From assembly GCF_003590335.1 (NCBI RefSeq), contig NZ_MIET01000026.1, forward strand, positions 78,953 through 142,952: a stretch of DNA of 64,000 bases. Direction: 5' to 3'. Numbering within the stretch: the stretch's first letter is position 1; each line of letters starts with the position of its first letter. The position numbers were made by a program, and so were the translations under genes. Origin of the DNA: Pseudoalteromonas sp. MSK9-3. GTDB lineage: Bacteria > Pseudomonadota > Gammaproteobacteria > Enterobacterales > Alteromonadaceae. The notes beneath the pieces are model-generated. The model searched no databases. It had not been told where the DNA came from and was given only the letters and a program-made list of their open reading frames with translations. Positions 18,901-28,799 of this stretch are shown one piece after another.

Positions 18901-19986
18901 TTAGCGGCGAAGACGAAAATCGAGTTGTACACTAGATGTGGCAGGTACTGCGACCCCATCAACAAATTTAGGTGCATAACGCCATTGCTTGAGCGCTTTA
19001 ATTGACGCATTTTGAAACGCTTTTCCCTGCTCAGGGTTTAAAATCATAATGTCTTCAACAAACCCACTGGGCGTAACTGTAAATTCAAGCTGTACGGACC
19101 CTTCACGGCCCATCTTAGCAGCCCTCATAGGATATTTTGGTTCTTGGCGATAAAGCGGGGTTTGCTCCATATTGTCATTCCAAGGCCGCATGTGGGCAAT
19201 GGCGATGCAATGTTTTGTTGCAGCTTCTCGATCCCCTGTTCGCTCATAGGCAACAACTAATCTAGAATGTGCAAACAATTCGTAAGGGTGCTCAAAATCA
19301 AGATTGTTGTCAAAAACATCCACAACATTAGTAAGGCGCGCTATTGCTGCATTATGTCTTTTTCGCCCAGCTTCATATGCAGCAACCCACATATCCACCT
19401 CAAGACGGTGCAGCGAATCTACCGGCAAATGAGTTATATTTATTTCATCTGTGCGTTTAAGGTATTGTTTCGCTTTTCGATAATGCTCGCGACTTGTAAA
19501 TAGTATTTTTGCAGCTTCAAAGTTAACTTTAGATTCTAAGACTATGTCTTCACTGTATTTTGCGATCTTTAGTGCATGCTCAATGTGCGTATGCCAAGCA
19601 CTGCGTTTTCCACTTTCAACTAAAGACTTTGCCAGTGATAACAACGGGTCGATCAACTGTGGGCTTTGAGTGTTGTATAGTTTCTCAGTCGCAATTACAA
19701 TTTCTCGATATAAAGCAACTTGCTCTTTTTTCCTATCATCCGGCATTGACTCGGCATAGTTAGACGCCAAATTAAGTGTATTTTGTTGCCCCTTGCCGTA
19801 TACCTTTTGCCCAAGCAAATAGGCTTTCTTAGCAAGTTCATACTTATCAGTGTAGTTATTGCTCTCCACTGCGTGTTGATAAGCTTGGTATGCTTGATTG
19901 AATTCTTGTTGAGTATTCTGACTAGCAAATACACTAGCAGAACATAATATCAATGCCGCGACTGTTCCATATGTAGATTTGCGCAT
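18901..19986 (-). CDS. TonB-family protein with TPR-like region and cleavable-type signal peptide
   Basis: A 361-residue protein. Residues 1-22 are a signal peptide (MRKSTYGTVAALILCSASVFA). A helical region of about 230 residues has TPR-like repeats. The C-terminal TonB domain (about 275-361) carries EPKYPMRAAKMGREGSVQLE, VTPSGFVEDI, ALKQWRYAP and VQLDF. Classic TonB keeps an uncleaved N-terminal anchor and a Pro-rich stalk; both are absent, and no exbB/exbD is beside it. It is more likely a periplasmic protein using the TonB fold for envelope binding than a full energy transducer. Confidence 0.75.
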   Translation of the reverse strand: MRKSTYGTVAALILCSASVFASQNTQQEFNQAYQAYQHAVESNNYTDKYELAKKAYLLGQKVYGKGQQNTLNLASNYAESMPDDRKKEQVALYREIVIATEKLYNTQSPQLIDPLLSLAKSLVESGKRSAWHTHIEHALKIAKYSEDIVLESKVNFEAAKILFTSREHYRKAKQYLKRTDEINITHLPVDSLHRLEVDMWVAAYEAGRKRHNAAIARLTNVVDVFDNNLDFEHPYELFAHSRLVVAYERTGDREAATKHCIAIAHMRPWNDNMEQTPLYRQEPKYPMRAAKMGREGSVQLEFTVTPSGFVEDIMILNPEQGKAFQNASIKALKQWRYAPKFVDGVAVPATSSVQLDFRLRR

Positions 19987-20040
19987 ACTATATCCTTATT
20001 AAAACGACTATTAACACCTATCATGTCTTTATATTGTATA

Positions 20041-20066
20041 CAAAAAAGCCGTGCATAACACGGCTT
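20041..20066 (-). terminator. Terminator of the epmC-yfcL operon
   Basis: AAGCCGTG and CACGGCTT pair across CATAA. Read on the minus strand the stem is followed by six T residues. It lies 25 bases after the yfcL stop. Confidence 0.85.
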
Positions 20067-20090
20067 CAATCAATTTTATACTGATACTGT

Positions 20091-20366
20091 TTAGCTAAGC
20101 GCTTTAATTTGTTCCCAAATAGATACTACGTGGGTTTTATCTTCGTCGGTTAACTCGCCGTTGCGATACGCTTTCACTAAGCTTTTTTCTACATTCTCGT
20201 TGAGCTCTTGCGGGCTTAAATCTTCGCCTTCAACTTGGGCATATCCTACAGCAAGGTCAAAGTGGCCACGTAAATAACCGCCTGCGAATAGTTCATCATC
20301 ACTTGCTTTGTCAACGAGATCATCAAAAAATTTCTGGGCGGCTGTTACATAGTCTTGAAATGACAT
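20091..20366 (-). CDS. yfcL: YfcL family protein
   Basis: A 91-residue acidic soluble protein matching the YfcL family. The diagnostic block ASDDELFAGGYLRGH is present, and the end reads VSIWEQIKAL. No biochemical function is established. It is the last gene of a three-gene run behind epmC and the COG3199 kinase, nine bases downstream of the kinase stop. The same neighbourhood (yfcM-yfcL) occurs in Escherichia coli, so the link to EF-P modification is contextual. Confidence 0.88.
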   Translation of the reverse strand: MSFQDYVTAAQKFFDDLVDKASDDELFAGGYLRGHFDLAVGYAQVEGEDLSPQELNENVEKSLVKAYRNGELTDEDKTHVVSIWEQIKALS

Positions 20367-20374
20367 TATCTCTC

Positions 20375-21502
20375 CTAATTTAAATCTGGGTGGCCTACGG
20401 CATACATCACATAGTCATTGTACCCTGTGATCACACGAATATAACCTCTTAATTCATTATCTAGCGATTGATCACCCGTATCTGCAATGAGTGGACGTCC
20501 ATTCAACGCTTGTAATTTAGTTTTTGTTGCAACAATTATAATATTTTCACGTCCTACTTTACGTATTAAAGCTGGGCTCAATTGTTGATTACCTCGTCCA
20601 AAAATGTGCCCTTGACCACCGATAAGCGTGATCACTAATTTAGTTGGGCAAATACCGGCACTATCATAAAGCTGCGCTGCCGTCATATCTTGGCCTATCA
20701 ACGCATGATCTTTTATCAGATCAACACCTAACAAGGTATTATCTAAACCTAACTCTTCCATTATTGCAGCAACAGTAGACCCTGAGCCCATAATATACTG
20801 CTCATCTTCATCCATTTCACTGATCACATAGGCAGCTAGATCAGCAAGCACTAATTCATCAGTCTCTTTACCGCCATTTTTTACGCTTTGAACATAACGA
20901 AGCTCTGAGGGCACCTGCATTTCACCATAACGCTTTGCTTTAACAGTTCCTTGTCGAAAAGCAGCCTCATCAATATCCATAACATTCGCATCAGCCAATG
21001 TGACAAGCTCGCCCTTGACTAACATTTCAACGACTCTACCAGCCGCTTTAGGTGTAATGGCATAAACCCCCGAATGTATCTTACACCCAGCAGGTACACC
21101 CAACACAGGGACATTATCGGCAACCACAGCACAAATATTTCTGGCCGTTCCATCACCCCCTGCAAACAAAATCATATCAACACCTTGCGCGAGCATTGCT
21201 TTTGCAGCCGCTTCAGTATCTTGTGGGCTAGTCTTAACCCCTGTAGTAAACACAAGCTGCGTTTCAAAGCCTAGCTCTTTTGCACAGTGTTCACCCATAT
21301 CACCATTGACAGTGTAAATTTTGAGCTCTTCGGCATAAGGCACTAACAGCTCTAATGCTTGTCGGGTACGCAAATTGGCCTTTGGTTCAGCACCCAATGC
21401 CAGTGCCTGCTCAGCTGTATCATCACCATCACTGCCCTTGAGGGCTACGCTGCCACCTAAACCTGCCACTGGATTAATAATTAAACCAAGCTTAAACTGC
21501 AT
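20375..21502 (-). CDS. ATP-NAD kinase family protein (COG3199)
   Basis: A 375-residue soluble protein of the COG3199 branch of the diacylglycerol/NAD-kinase superfamily. It has the nucleotide-binding start LGLIINPVAGLGGSVALKG (INPVAGLGG being the key part), the GGDGTARNI phosphate-binding motif and PAGCKIHSGVYA. The substrate of this branch is not firmly established; NAD or a related nucleotide is assumed. The start overlaps the end of epmC by 11 bases, so the two are translationally coupled. Confidence 0.82.
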   Translation of the reverse strand: MQFKLGLIINPVAGLGGSVALKGSDGDDTAEQALALGAEPKANLRTRQALELLVPYAEELKIYTVNGDMGEHCAKELGFETQLVFTTGVKTSPQDTEAAAKAMLAQGVDMILFAGGDGTARNICAVVADNVPVLGVPAGCKIHSGVYAITPKAAGRVVEMLVKGELVTLADANVMDIDEAAFRQGTVKAKRYGEMQVPSELRYVQSVKNGGKETDELVLADLAAYVISEMDEDEQYIMGSGSTVAAIMEELGLDNTLLGVDLIKDHALIGQDMTAAQLYDSAGICPTKLVITLIGGQGHIFGRGNQQLSPALIRKVGRENIIIVATKTKLQALNGRPLIADTGDQSLDNELRGYIRVITGYNDYVMYAVGHPDLN

Positions 21503-22049
21503 CTAAGAATTCCTCTGGGCATTGCCATTCAAACTGTTCAGCCGTTAGTGGCCAAGGTGTACCATAAAACTCACTCAACGCCTTTAATAACATATCGGTT
21601 CGTTCACTAAAACCTTCTTCAACTAAGCGCAACACTTGCTTATGTACACGTGTTTGAAAACTAAAACGGCATGTTTGAGCACCATTTAAATTATCTATCG
21701 AGACATTAAAAGCAAACCCAGCAGCAATACTTAGTGCCCACTCAATTGCCTGCGGTTTCACTTCTGCATTTTCAAACTCTAATTGCTGCTCTTTATTACG
21801 ACCATCAGGACAATACCAATAGCCATAATCTTCTAACAATCTGCGATGTTCTCCCGCAACTAACCAATGTGCAATTTCATGCAACGCACTTGCATAAAAG
21901 CCATGGGCAAACACAATTTGATGAAACGGGGTTTCAATACTTGCTGGGATATAAACGGGTTCATGCTGACCTTTTATGAGCTTACTGTTATACGCTTGAT
22001 AAAAGCTCTCGTCGAATATACGAATTAGATCGTGGATCTGATGTGTCAA
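21492..22049 (-). CDS. epmC: Elongation factor P hydroxylase EpmC
   Basis: A 185-residue enzyme that hydroxylates the beta-lysyl-lysine on EF-P, the last step after EpmB and EpmA. The blocks IVFAHGFYASALHEIAHW (metal-binding His and HEIAHW), DYGYWYCPDGRN and EVKPQAIEWA match E. coli YfcM closely. The start appears to be TTG 22049, with GGAAC about 12 bases upstream and an in-frame stop shortly before; no ATG fits. It heads the epmC-COG3199-yfcL operon. Confidence 0.9.
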   Translation of the reverse strand: MTHQIHDLIRIFDESFYQAYNSKLIKGQHEPVYIPASIETPFHQIVFAHGFYASALHEIAHWLVAGEHRRLLEDYGYWYCPDGRNKEQQLEFENAEVKPQAIEWALSIAAGFAFNVSIDNLNGAQTCRFSFQTRVHKQVLRLVEEGFSERTDMLLKALSEFYGTPWPLTAEQFEWQCPEEFLDAV

Positions 22050-22584
22050 AGTCGTAATAGTTCCAAGTTAGAGGGGGTGAGACAATCGCGCTATTGTACG
22101 GTTTTTTGCCGCTAATGTAAAAAACAAGACCCCTTCGCCGCGGACTGATGTTCGGTAAAAAACACGACTTTACACTCTCTTTTTGCATAATTAAGCTGTC
22201 TAAGCTCATAAACTGTCAGCACTAAAACTTTAAATCACGAACGCAGTACCAAAATTTCACCTCATCAAAGTTTTAAAGCGACGGACACGTGGATAAAAGC
22301 CTTTTTTCTCACCCTACTTTGCTAACCGAGGTTCTGCTTAACCGCCTTTTAAAAAAGCCTTGTATTTTAATAAAAAACTGCCCATTTAAAAAACAACCAG
22401 CACATCAGTGATAGATAGTAAAAGGACACATGTCTGGCTTTCTAGGAGTAGAGCAATGCTATAAAAAACCGAGAGAAATATTAAAGATAAGGCACTTAAT
22501 AATGTGCTATCACTAAAAACCCAGTGTGTACCTTTTTTACTTTAATTGCACAATTATGCAGCCTAAAAAAAGCCAATTTTGCAA
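22050..22584. other. Intergenic region without recognised genes
   Basis: About 535 bases upstream of epmC and beyond the fadJ terminator. It must hold the epmC operon promoter. Several A/T-rich tracts are visible, but no conserved ORF, tRNA or repeat was identified. Confidence 0.4.
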
Positions 22585-22617
22585 AAAAAAAAGCTATGCA
22601 ATGCATAGCTTTTTTAC
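22585..22617. terminator. Bidirectional-type terminator after fadJ
   Basis: AAGCTATG (22591-22598) pairs with CATAGCTT (22604-22611). The stem is flanked by an A-tract and a T-tract, so it ends fadJ transcription on the minus strand with U-rich RNA. Confidence 0.85.
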
Positions 22618-22638
22618 AAAATACCGTAAACCCCCTCT

Positions 22639-24849
22639 TTATGCGGGTTTTCCTTCGCTATTTTGTTCTGTTATCTCTTCACATTGCGCTGCTTCAGTTG
22701 TATTTGTGTCTTCACTAGACACCTCTACCAATGTAACATCGGCCTTGTTACTGGCATAAAAACGACCACCCGACTCAGCCAATTCCATCAAGCTTTCAGC
22801 GGGGGTAAATACCGCATTATCTGATGCATAAGTAGAAAGCTCAGAGCACACTTTATTGATCCCACGCTTATCCATATAGCTAAACGGCCCACCTAAGAAT
22901 GGGGGAAAACCAATACCAAATATTGCACCAATATCACCATCCCTCGCGCTGGCAATAATGCCTTCATCTAAACATCGCGCGGCTTCGTTTAGCATCTGTG
23001 CAACGCATCGGCTGGCGATTTCTTGTTTATTTAAGCGGGGACTTTGAGTAATACCCAATAGCTCATAAACTGACTCGTCAACTTTCTTGCCTTTCTTCTC
23101 ATAGGTATAGAATCCACGGCCTGTTTTTCTACCCAGGCGTTTAGAGTCAATTAAACGTTCAAATGCGTCTGGTGCTTTAAACCGCTCACCAAGCTCTTTT
23201 TCTAAAATTGGTGCGATTTTAGACCCAATATCAATACCTACTTCATCTAACAAAGCCAAAGGTCCAACAGGGAATCCAAATTCAACCAATGCCTGATCAA
23301 TTTTATCTATCGGTTCACCCGCAAGGAGTAAATTAGCGGCTTCATTGACATACGGCGCCAAAATACGATTGACATAAAAGCCCGCCTTGTCCTTTACCAC
23401 GATGGGGGTTTTGCCCTGCTTACGCGCAAAGTTGACTGTGCGTGCAATGGTTTTTTCAGACGTTCCAGCATGAGGAATGATCTCTACCAACGGCATTTTT
23501 TCAACTGGCGAAAAATAATGTAGACCAATCACATTTTCGGGGCGTTGTGCTTGTGCTGCAATTTGTGAAATAGGTAAAGATGACGTATTGCTCGCAAAAA
23601 TTGTATCTTCGCGGCTTTCACGCTCAATATCAGCCACCATACTTTGCTTCAATTGCAAATCTTCAAACACCGCTTCAATGACCATATCCACGTGCTTAAA
23701 AGCAGTATAATCAGTGCCACCAGTGATTTTATTCATCGTCAACTGCAATTCAGTCTTTGACATAATACGGCGCTTTTGACGCTTTGAAAGAATTTTATAA
23801 CTGTAATTCATTGCGTTACTCACCCCTTGCTGAGCAACGTCTTTTATACGTACTAAGGCACCGGCTTTTACTGCACTTACATGCGCAATACCCGCTCCCA
23901 TCAAGCCCCCCCCTAATACCGCGGTACGCTTAACAGGCTGTGCATCATCCGTTTTATACTCTTTTTTCATTTCTGTCGTAGCAAAGAAAATACCGCGTAA
24001 CGACTTAGACACGTCAGTCATAACCAAATCGGCAAACCCTTCAGCCTCGGTTTTGTAGGCTTTTAATTCCCCTAACTCAACTGATGCACGTACAGCCTTA
24101 ATTATATTTAACGGCGCAGGATAATGCCCTCCCGTCTTCTTCATAACGTTATCCTGAGCTTTCTTGAAGATAATATTACGACCGAACGGGTTTGACTCTA
24201 AAAGCTTACTAATTCTATCAAGTTTTGGTTGCGCTGCTTTTGCCTTGCCTTTCGTAGCAAACTTGGCCGCCACATCAAGTAAAATACTGTGTGGCACACT
24301 GTCGTTCACTAAGCCCGCTTTCTTCGCTTGCTTTGCGCGAACTTGTTTGCCCGTTAGCATCCATTCCAATGCTTTTTGAATACCGACAAGCTTAGGTAAA
24401 CGCTGAGTACCGCCGCCTCCAGGTAATAAACCAAGCTGAACTTCAGGTAAACCAAGTTTAGTAATATCACTGTCAGTACAGACTCGATAATCACAGGCTA
24501 AAGCAAACTCTAACCCGCCACCCAGGGCTGCACCATGAATCGCGGCAACCGTCGGATAAGGTTGCTTTTTCATAGTGAAAAAGGCCTGCTGGCACATTTC
24601 AGACAGTGCTAACGCATCTTCACGATTTTGCGCGTTATCCAGCATTTTAATATCTGCGCCCGCTATAAAGTTATCTGACTTGCCACTGATAAATACCATA
24701 CCAGTGATATTGTCGTCTTTACCTTGTTTTAAGATACCGAGTAAATCGTCGGCGAAGCTATCGCGCAGCGTATTCATCTTTTCGCCAGGTACATCAATCG
24801 TAACAATAGCAACGCGTCTATCGTTTAATTCATAACTAAATACTGACAT
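22639..24849 (-). CDS. fadJ: Fatty acid oxidation complex alpha subunit FadJ
   Basis: A 736-residue multifunctional enzyme (enoyl-CoA hydratase and L-3-hydroxyacyl-CoA dehydrogenase) of beta-oxidation. The hydratase half has AGADIKML, GAALGGGLEFALA and LPEVQLGLLPGGGGTQRLP as its key blocks. The dehydrogenase half has the NAD loop GGGLMGAGIA and the catalytic LHYFSPVEKMPLVE. The start is ATG at 24849, overlapping the fadI stop by one base (TAATG); a longer frame to 24897 would run into fadI. The tail carries a short acidic extension. It works with FadI. Confidence 0.95.
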   Translation of the reverse strand: MSVFSYELNDRRVAIVTIDVPGEKMNTLRDSFADDLLGILKQGKDDNITGMVFISGKSDNFIAGADIKMLDNAQNREDALALSEMCQQAFFTMKKQPYPTVAAIHGAALGGGLEFALACDYRVCTDSDITKLGLPEVQLGLLPGGGGTQRLPKLVGIQKALEWMLTGKQVRAKQAKKAGLVNDSVPHSILLDVAAKFATKGKAKAAQPKLDRISKLLESNPFGRNIIFKKAQDNVMKKTGGHYPAPLNIIKAVRASVELGELKAYKTEAEGFADLVMTDVSKSLRGIFFATTEMKKEYKTDDAQPVKRTAVLGGGLMGAGIAHVSAVKAGALVRIKDVAQQGVSNAMNYSYKILSKRQKRRIMSKTELQLTMNKITGGTDYTAFKHVDMVIEAVFEDLQLKQSMVADIERESREDTIFASNTSSLPISQIAAQAQRPENVIGLHYFSPVEKMPLVEIIPHAGTSEKTIARTVNFARKQGKTPIVVKDKAGFYVNRILAPYVNEAANLLLAGEPIDKIDQALVEFGFPVGPLALLDEVGIDIGSKIAPILEKELGERFKAPDAFERLIDSKRLGRKTGRGFYTYEKKGKKVDESVYELLGITQSPRLNKQEIASRCVAQMLNEAARCLDEGIIASARDGDIGAIFGIGFPPFLGGPFSYMDKRGINKVCSELSTYASDNAVFTPAESLMELAESGGRFYASNKADVTLVEVSSEDTNTTEAAQCEEITEQNSEGKPA

Positions 24850-26159
24850 TATGCACTCTCCAATACAAAGGCCGCACCTAATCCACCCGCAGCACATGCG
24901 GTGGTCAATGCTAACCCGCCGCCACGGCGTTTTAATTCATGTAGGCTTTGCGTAATTAAACGGGCGCCGGTTGCAGCAAACGGATGTCCATATGCCAATG
25001 AACCACCATTTACGTTAAATTTATCCATATCAATTTCACCTAACGCTTTTGAGCGACCTAATTGTTCTTTAGCAAACTTATCTGAGCCAAACATTTTCAT
25101 ATTGGCCAATGCTTGCGCCGCAAACGCCTCATGCATTTCAATAAGATCTAAATCTTGTAACGTTATTCCAGCTCTATCTAGGGCTATTGGCGTTGAATGG
25201 GCAGGACCCATTAACATATCTTGCTCCACACCTATGGCTGAAAACGCGAAACTGCGCACATAACCCAATATATCGTAGCCCAGCGCTTTGGCTTTGCTCT
25301 CACTCATCATCAGCACAGCTGCGGCACCGTCCGTCAACGGGGTTGCGTTAGCGGCAGTCACTGAACCATGTGCTCGATCAAATACCGGCTTCAACTTGGC
25401 ATAACCCTCAAGTGTTGAATTGCCGCGAATATTGTTGTCTTGCTCTATAAATGATTTATAAGGGGGAACATGCGCCGTCATAACCTCTTCAGCCAGTAAG
25501 CCATCTGCCCATGCTTTTGCCGCCAATGAGTGTGAACGATGCGCCATCGCATCTTGATCTGCGCGACTAATACCATGTGTCTTGGCCATTTGTTCTGCGG
25601 TTTGCCCCATAGAAAGGCCGGTAGAATATTCAGCAACCGCTGGAGGGACTGGCATCAAATCTTTCAATCGTAATTTAGAAAAGATCTTTAAACGCTGACC
25701 TAATGTACGCGCTTTGGTCAAATCAACTAAACTACCCGCTAATTTTTTACTCACACCAATCGGTAATACCGAAGAAGAATCCGCACCACCCGCAATACCT
25801 ACGGTCGCCGAACCAGCAATAATAGATTCAGCAACATTAGCTATAGCCTGAAAGCTAGTCGCACAAGCGCGCGATACAGAATAAGCGTCAACCGATGTTG
25901 GCATTCCGGTTCCTAAAACTATCTCTCGTGCTATATTTGGCGCTTCTGGCATTTGGACCACTTGGCCAAACACCAGTTGGTCTATTTCTGTTTTATCAAA
26001 ATTCAGTCGTTCAAGCATTTCATTAACGACCAACTTACCCAAATCTAATGCGGGTACATGGTGAAAAGCGGTTGCTTGCTTAGCAAATGGTGTACGTAAC
26101 CCACTTACAATCGCGATTCTATCACCCTTTGTTGTTTTTAGAATATTTTGTTCAGACAT
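24849..26159 (-). CDS. fadI: 3-ketoacyl-CoA thiolase FadI
   Basis: A 436-residue thiolase, the beta subunit of the FadIJ complex, which releases acetyl-CoA. The catalytic residues are visible: the nucleophile in SRACATSF, the His in [16 protein letters not shown], and the second Cys in [12 protein letters not shown]. It is first in the fadI-fadJ operon. A GGGAG ribosome site lies about eight bases before the ATG. The FadR-like palindrome just upstream implies control by long-chain acyl-CoA. Confidence 0.95.
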   Translation of the reverse strand: MSEQNILKTTKGDRIAIVSGLRTPFAKQATAFHHVPALDLGKLVVNEMLERLNFDKTEIDQLVFGQVVQMPEAPNIAREIVLGTGMPTSVDAYSVSRACATSFQAIANVAESIIAGSATVGIAGGADSSSVLPIGVSKKLAGSLVDLTKARTLGQRLKIFSKLRLKDLMPVPPAVAEYSTGLSMGQTAEQMAKTHGISRADQDAMAHRSHSLAAKAWADGLLAEEVMTAHVPPYKSFIEQDNNIRGNSTLEGYAKLKPVFDRAHGSVTAANATPLTDGAAAVLMMSESKAKALGYDILGYVRSFAFSAIGVEQDMLMGPAHSTPIALDRAGITLQDLDLIEMHEAFAAQALANMKMFGSDKFAKEQLGRSKALGEIDMDKFNVNGGSLAYGHPFAATGARLITQSLHELKRRGGGLALTTACAAGGLGAAFVLESA

Positions 26160-26178
26160 TGATTTTGCTCTCCCGCTG

Positions 26179-26193
26179 ACAGGTCTGACCTGT
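26179..26193. promoter_or_regulatory. FadR-like operator upstream of fadI
   Basis: A perfect 15-base palindrome, ACAGGTCTGACCTGT, 19 bases before the fadI start codon. The GGTCNGACC core is that of gammaproteobacterial FadR sites. The position would block transcription or early elongation of fadIJ when FadR is free of acyl-CoA. Confidence 0.65.
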
Positions 26194-26452
26194 TTTATTT
26201 ATCCTGATTCTAAACAACCCCTTTCATAATGCCAATAAAAAATTCAATATAGATGATAAAAGAAGCAAACACCCCCTACCCTAGTTTGTTTTTCACACAG
26301 CTGCAAAAGTTATTGAAAAAACTAGGGAACTAATTAGAAAAACAGAGTCTAACTAAACGCAAAATTATCCATAAATTAATTTGAAAGACTTGAGTTCTTA
26401 AGGTGAAATCCTTATAACTTAGGAAAAAATTTGTCAGTACAAGGACAAAGCA

Positions 26453-27409
26453 ATGGCAGTAAATGAATTTTCTGAATTAAAAAACTATCTAGATACGCAA
26501 ATTATTGGTCAACCTGAGTTGACTCAAGCCTTGTTAATTGCCGTATTAGCGGACGGTCACCTCCTTGTTGAGGGACCACCTGGTTTAGCAAAAACTCGAG
26601 CTGTAAATGCATTAGCCAAAGGGATTGAAGGCAGTTTCCAACGTGTGCAATTTACCCCAGACCTATTGCCTGCTGACGTCACTGGCACCGACATTTATCG
26701 TCAACAAACCAATGAGTTTGTTTTTGAAAAAGGTCCTTTATTTCATAACCTCGTTTTAGCGGATGAAATTAACCGAGCCCCAGCCAAAGTACAATCTGCA
26801 TTATTAGAGGCAATGGCTGAACGACAAATCACCGTCGGTAAAAACACCTACCCTCTGTCTGATCTGTTTATGGTAATGGCGACCCAAAACCCGTTAGAGC
26901 AAGAAGGGACATACCCGCTACCAGAAGCACAGCTAGATCGTTTTTTACTGCATTTGAATATTGATTACCCGGGTGCTGAAAATGAGCTGGCTATTTTACG
27001 CTTAACACGTGGCGAAGCGCTGACTGAGCAAGCCGCGGCTTTCACACCAATCAGCCAAGCAACCTTGTTTGAGGCAAGAAAGAGTGTGCTATCAATGCAT
27101 TTGGCCGAGCCCCTTGAACAATACTTGGTACAATTGATCATTGCCACACGTGAAGCCAGTAAGCTTGATACCCAATTAGGTGCATGGATTGAATTTGGTG
27201 CAAGCCCTAGGGCAACAATTGCACTTGATAAATGCGCACGTGCTAATGCATGGCTGCATAATCGTGAGTTTGTCACACCAGAAGATATTCAAGGGGTGCT
27301 CTATAATGTGCTGCGCCATCGTATCATTTTAAGTTATGAAGCACAGGCCGATGGCATCACCAAAGACCAAGTGATCAGCCGTATTTTAGAACTTGTTCCA
27401 GTACCGTAA
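26453..27409 (+). CDS. MoxR-type AAA+ ATPase
   Basis: A 318-residue AAA+ ATPase of the MoxR family. It has Walker A GPPGLAKT, Walker B LVLADEINRAPAKVQ, and sensor block MVMATQNPLEQEGTYPLPEAQ in family-typical form. MoxR proteins act as chaperones that work with von Willebrand factor A (VWA) partners on protein complexes. AAGGA precedes the ATG at the right spacing. It starts a six-gene Bat-type operon, two bases before the DUF58 gene, so the ATPase and VWA proteins are probably made together. Confidence 0.92.
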   Translation: MAVNEFSELKNYLDTQIIGQPELTQALLIAVLADGHLLVEGPPGLAKTRAVNALAKGIEGSFQRVQFTPDLLPADVTGTDIYRQQTNEFVFEKGPLFHNLVLADEINRAPAKVQSALLEAMAERQITVGKNTYPLSDLFMVMATQNPLEQEGTYPLPEAQLDRFLLHLNIDYPGAENELAILRLTRGEALTEQAAAFTPISQATLFEARKSVLSMHLAEPLEQYLVQLIIATREASKLDTQLGAWIEFGASPRATIALDKCARANAWLHNREFVTPEDIQGVLYNVLRHRIILSYEAQADGITKDQVISRILELVPVP

Positions 27410-27411
27410 CC

Positions 27412-28359
27412 ATGAGCCAATCTGAATTATCTCCACTGGCATTTTTAACTCAGTGCCATAGTAATGGCGCTGAGTTAGGCTTGAAAGAGCTATTATATTA
27501 CAAGCCCAAAGCCAATTTATTGTCTCTACGCCCCAAGCATAAAGTCAAAAGCGCACAAGCAGGCCAATACTTAGCCCCCCATAAAGGGCGTGGTATGGAG
27601 TTTGCCGAGGTACGCCAATACCAATATGGCGACGATATTCGCGCTATTGACTGGCGTGTGACCGCCCGTACTGGTGAAGTGCATACGAAACTTTACCAAG
27701 AAGAAAAAGAACGACCTGTTTTTGTCTTTACCGACTTATCAAATAGCATGTTGTTTGGCTCTCAACTCTTACTCAAGTCAGTACAAGCAGCACATTTAAG
27801 TGCATTAGTTGCGTGGTCAGCAAGCCAACGCGGCGATCGACTTGGCGGCATTGTATTTAGTGAATACGGGCATCATGAACTCAAACCAACTGCGCGAGAT
27901 AAAGGCGTATTAGCCCTGTGTCATCAATTAGTAGATATACATAAACAAGCGTTGTCGAATCGAGAATTAAACGAAACAAATCGCTTTGAAGAGAACTTAA
28001 AACGACTTGGCCATTTAGCAAAACCTGGCAGTTTGATTTATTTGATCTCCGATTTTAGCAACCTAAATGATGCGAGTTTCAAGCAGCTTGAGCGTCTTGC
28101 TCGCCACTGTGAATTAATTGGTTGCCATATCACCGACCCATTTGAACTACAATTGCCGGCGCATCAAGAAGCCTTGACGGTTTGTGCAGGTGAACAAAGC
28201 TGGACCTTACCTTTAATGGATAGAGGGTTTCGTGATAAGTTTGCCCAACAGGCACAACATGCTTTTTCAGTGCGTTTAGAGCGCTTAAAACGCGCAGGCA
28301 TGACGATGCAAGGGTTTAGTGCAGCCACCGCGCTTGAATCGCAAATTTCGAGGTATTAA
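27412..28359 (+). CDS. DUF58 domain protein of the Bat operon
   Basis: A 315-residue protein. It has the DUF58 signature GRGMEFAEVRQYQYGDDIRAIDWRVTARTG as its central block (key part DDIRAIDWR) and a degenerate VWA-like fold with FVFTDLSNSM. DUF58 proteins always accompany MoxR ATPases, though their job is unknown. No membrane segment is seen. The gene lies two bases after moxR and six before the DUF4381 gene. Confidence 0.88.
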   Translation: MSQSELSPLAFLTQCHSNGAELGLKELLYYKPKANLLSLRPKHKVKSAQAGQYLAPHKGRGMEFAEVRQYQYGDDIRAIDWRVTARTGEVHTKLYQEEKERPVFVFTDLSNSMLFGSQLLLKSVQAAHLSALVAWSASQRGDRLGGIVFSEYGHHELKPTARDKGVLALCHQLVDIHKQALSNRELNETNRFEENLKRLGHLAKPGSLIYLISDFSNLNDASFKQLERLARHCELIGCHITDPFELQLPAHQEALTVCAGEQSWTLPLMDRGFRDKFAQQAQHAFSVRLERLKRAGMTMQGFSAATALESQISRY

Positions 28360-28364
28360 TTTAA

Positions 28365-28799
28365 ATGCAAGCATCACCACTTGACGCCTTACACGATGTA
28401 CTGCCCCCGAGTGAAGTCTCTTGGTGGCCTCTCTCGCCAATGGTGTGGGCTCTTCTTATAATTACACTCTTATTGCTATTACTAATAGGCAGATACGTGT
28501 ATAAAGCGCACTGCCATAAAAAAGCAAAGAAACAAGCCATCGAGCACAGTCAGCAACATCCAGATAATGCTCAAGCACTGCATATCATATTAAAACGACT
28601 CACTAAGCATTACTATGGTGTCGCTGCAACCACGCAATCGCAAACGCAATGGGCACATACTTTAAGTCGGTTATCAGGACTGTCATTTAACGAGCAAGAA
28701 CTCAATAGCCTTTACGCACCAAAGCCTGATAGCCAGTTAGCGAATAAACTGACTCTTGCCATCAATAAATTTAAGCTCAAGGAGAAAATCGATGTTTGA
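28365..28799 (+). CDS. DUF4381-type membrane protein of the Bat operon
   Basis: A 144-residue protein. It has a short N-terminal segment (DVLPPSEVSWWPLSP), one membrane helix (MVWALLIITLLLLLLIGRYV, about residues 26-45), then a basic helical cytoplasmic domain. Both position and layout match the DUF4381 subunit of Bat operons. Its last bases overlap the next start by eight. Confidence 0.8.
   Translation: MQASPLDALHDVLPPSEVSWWPLSPMVWALLIITLLLLLLIGRYVYKAHCHKKAKKQAIEHSQQHPDNAQALHIILKRLTKHYYGVAATTQSQTQWAHTLSRLSGLSFNEQELNSLYAPKPDSQLANKLTLAINKFKLKEKIDV

Noticed and set aside
22524..22759. Two plus-strand ORFs over the fadJ 3' end
   Set aside because: They run across the fadJ terminator and antisense to fadJ, with no coding signal.
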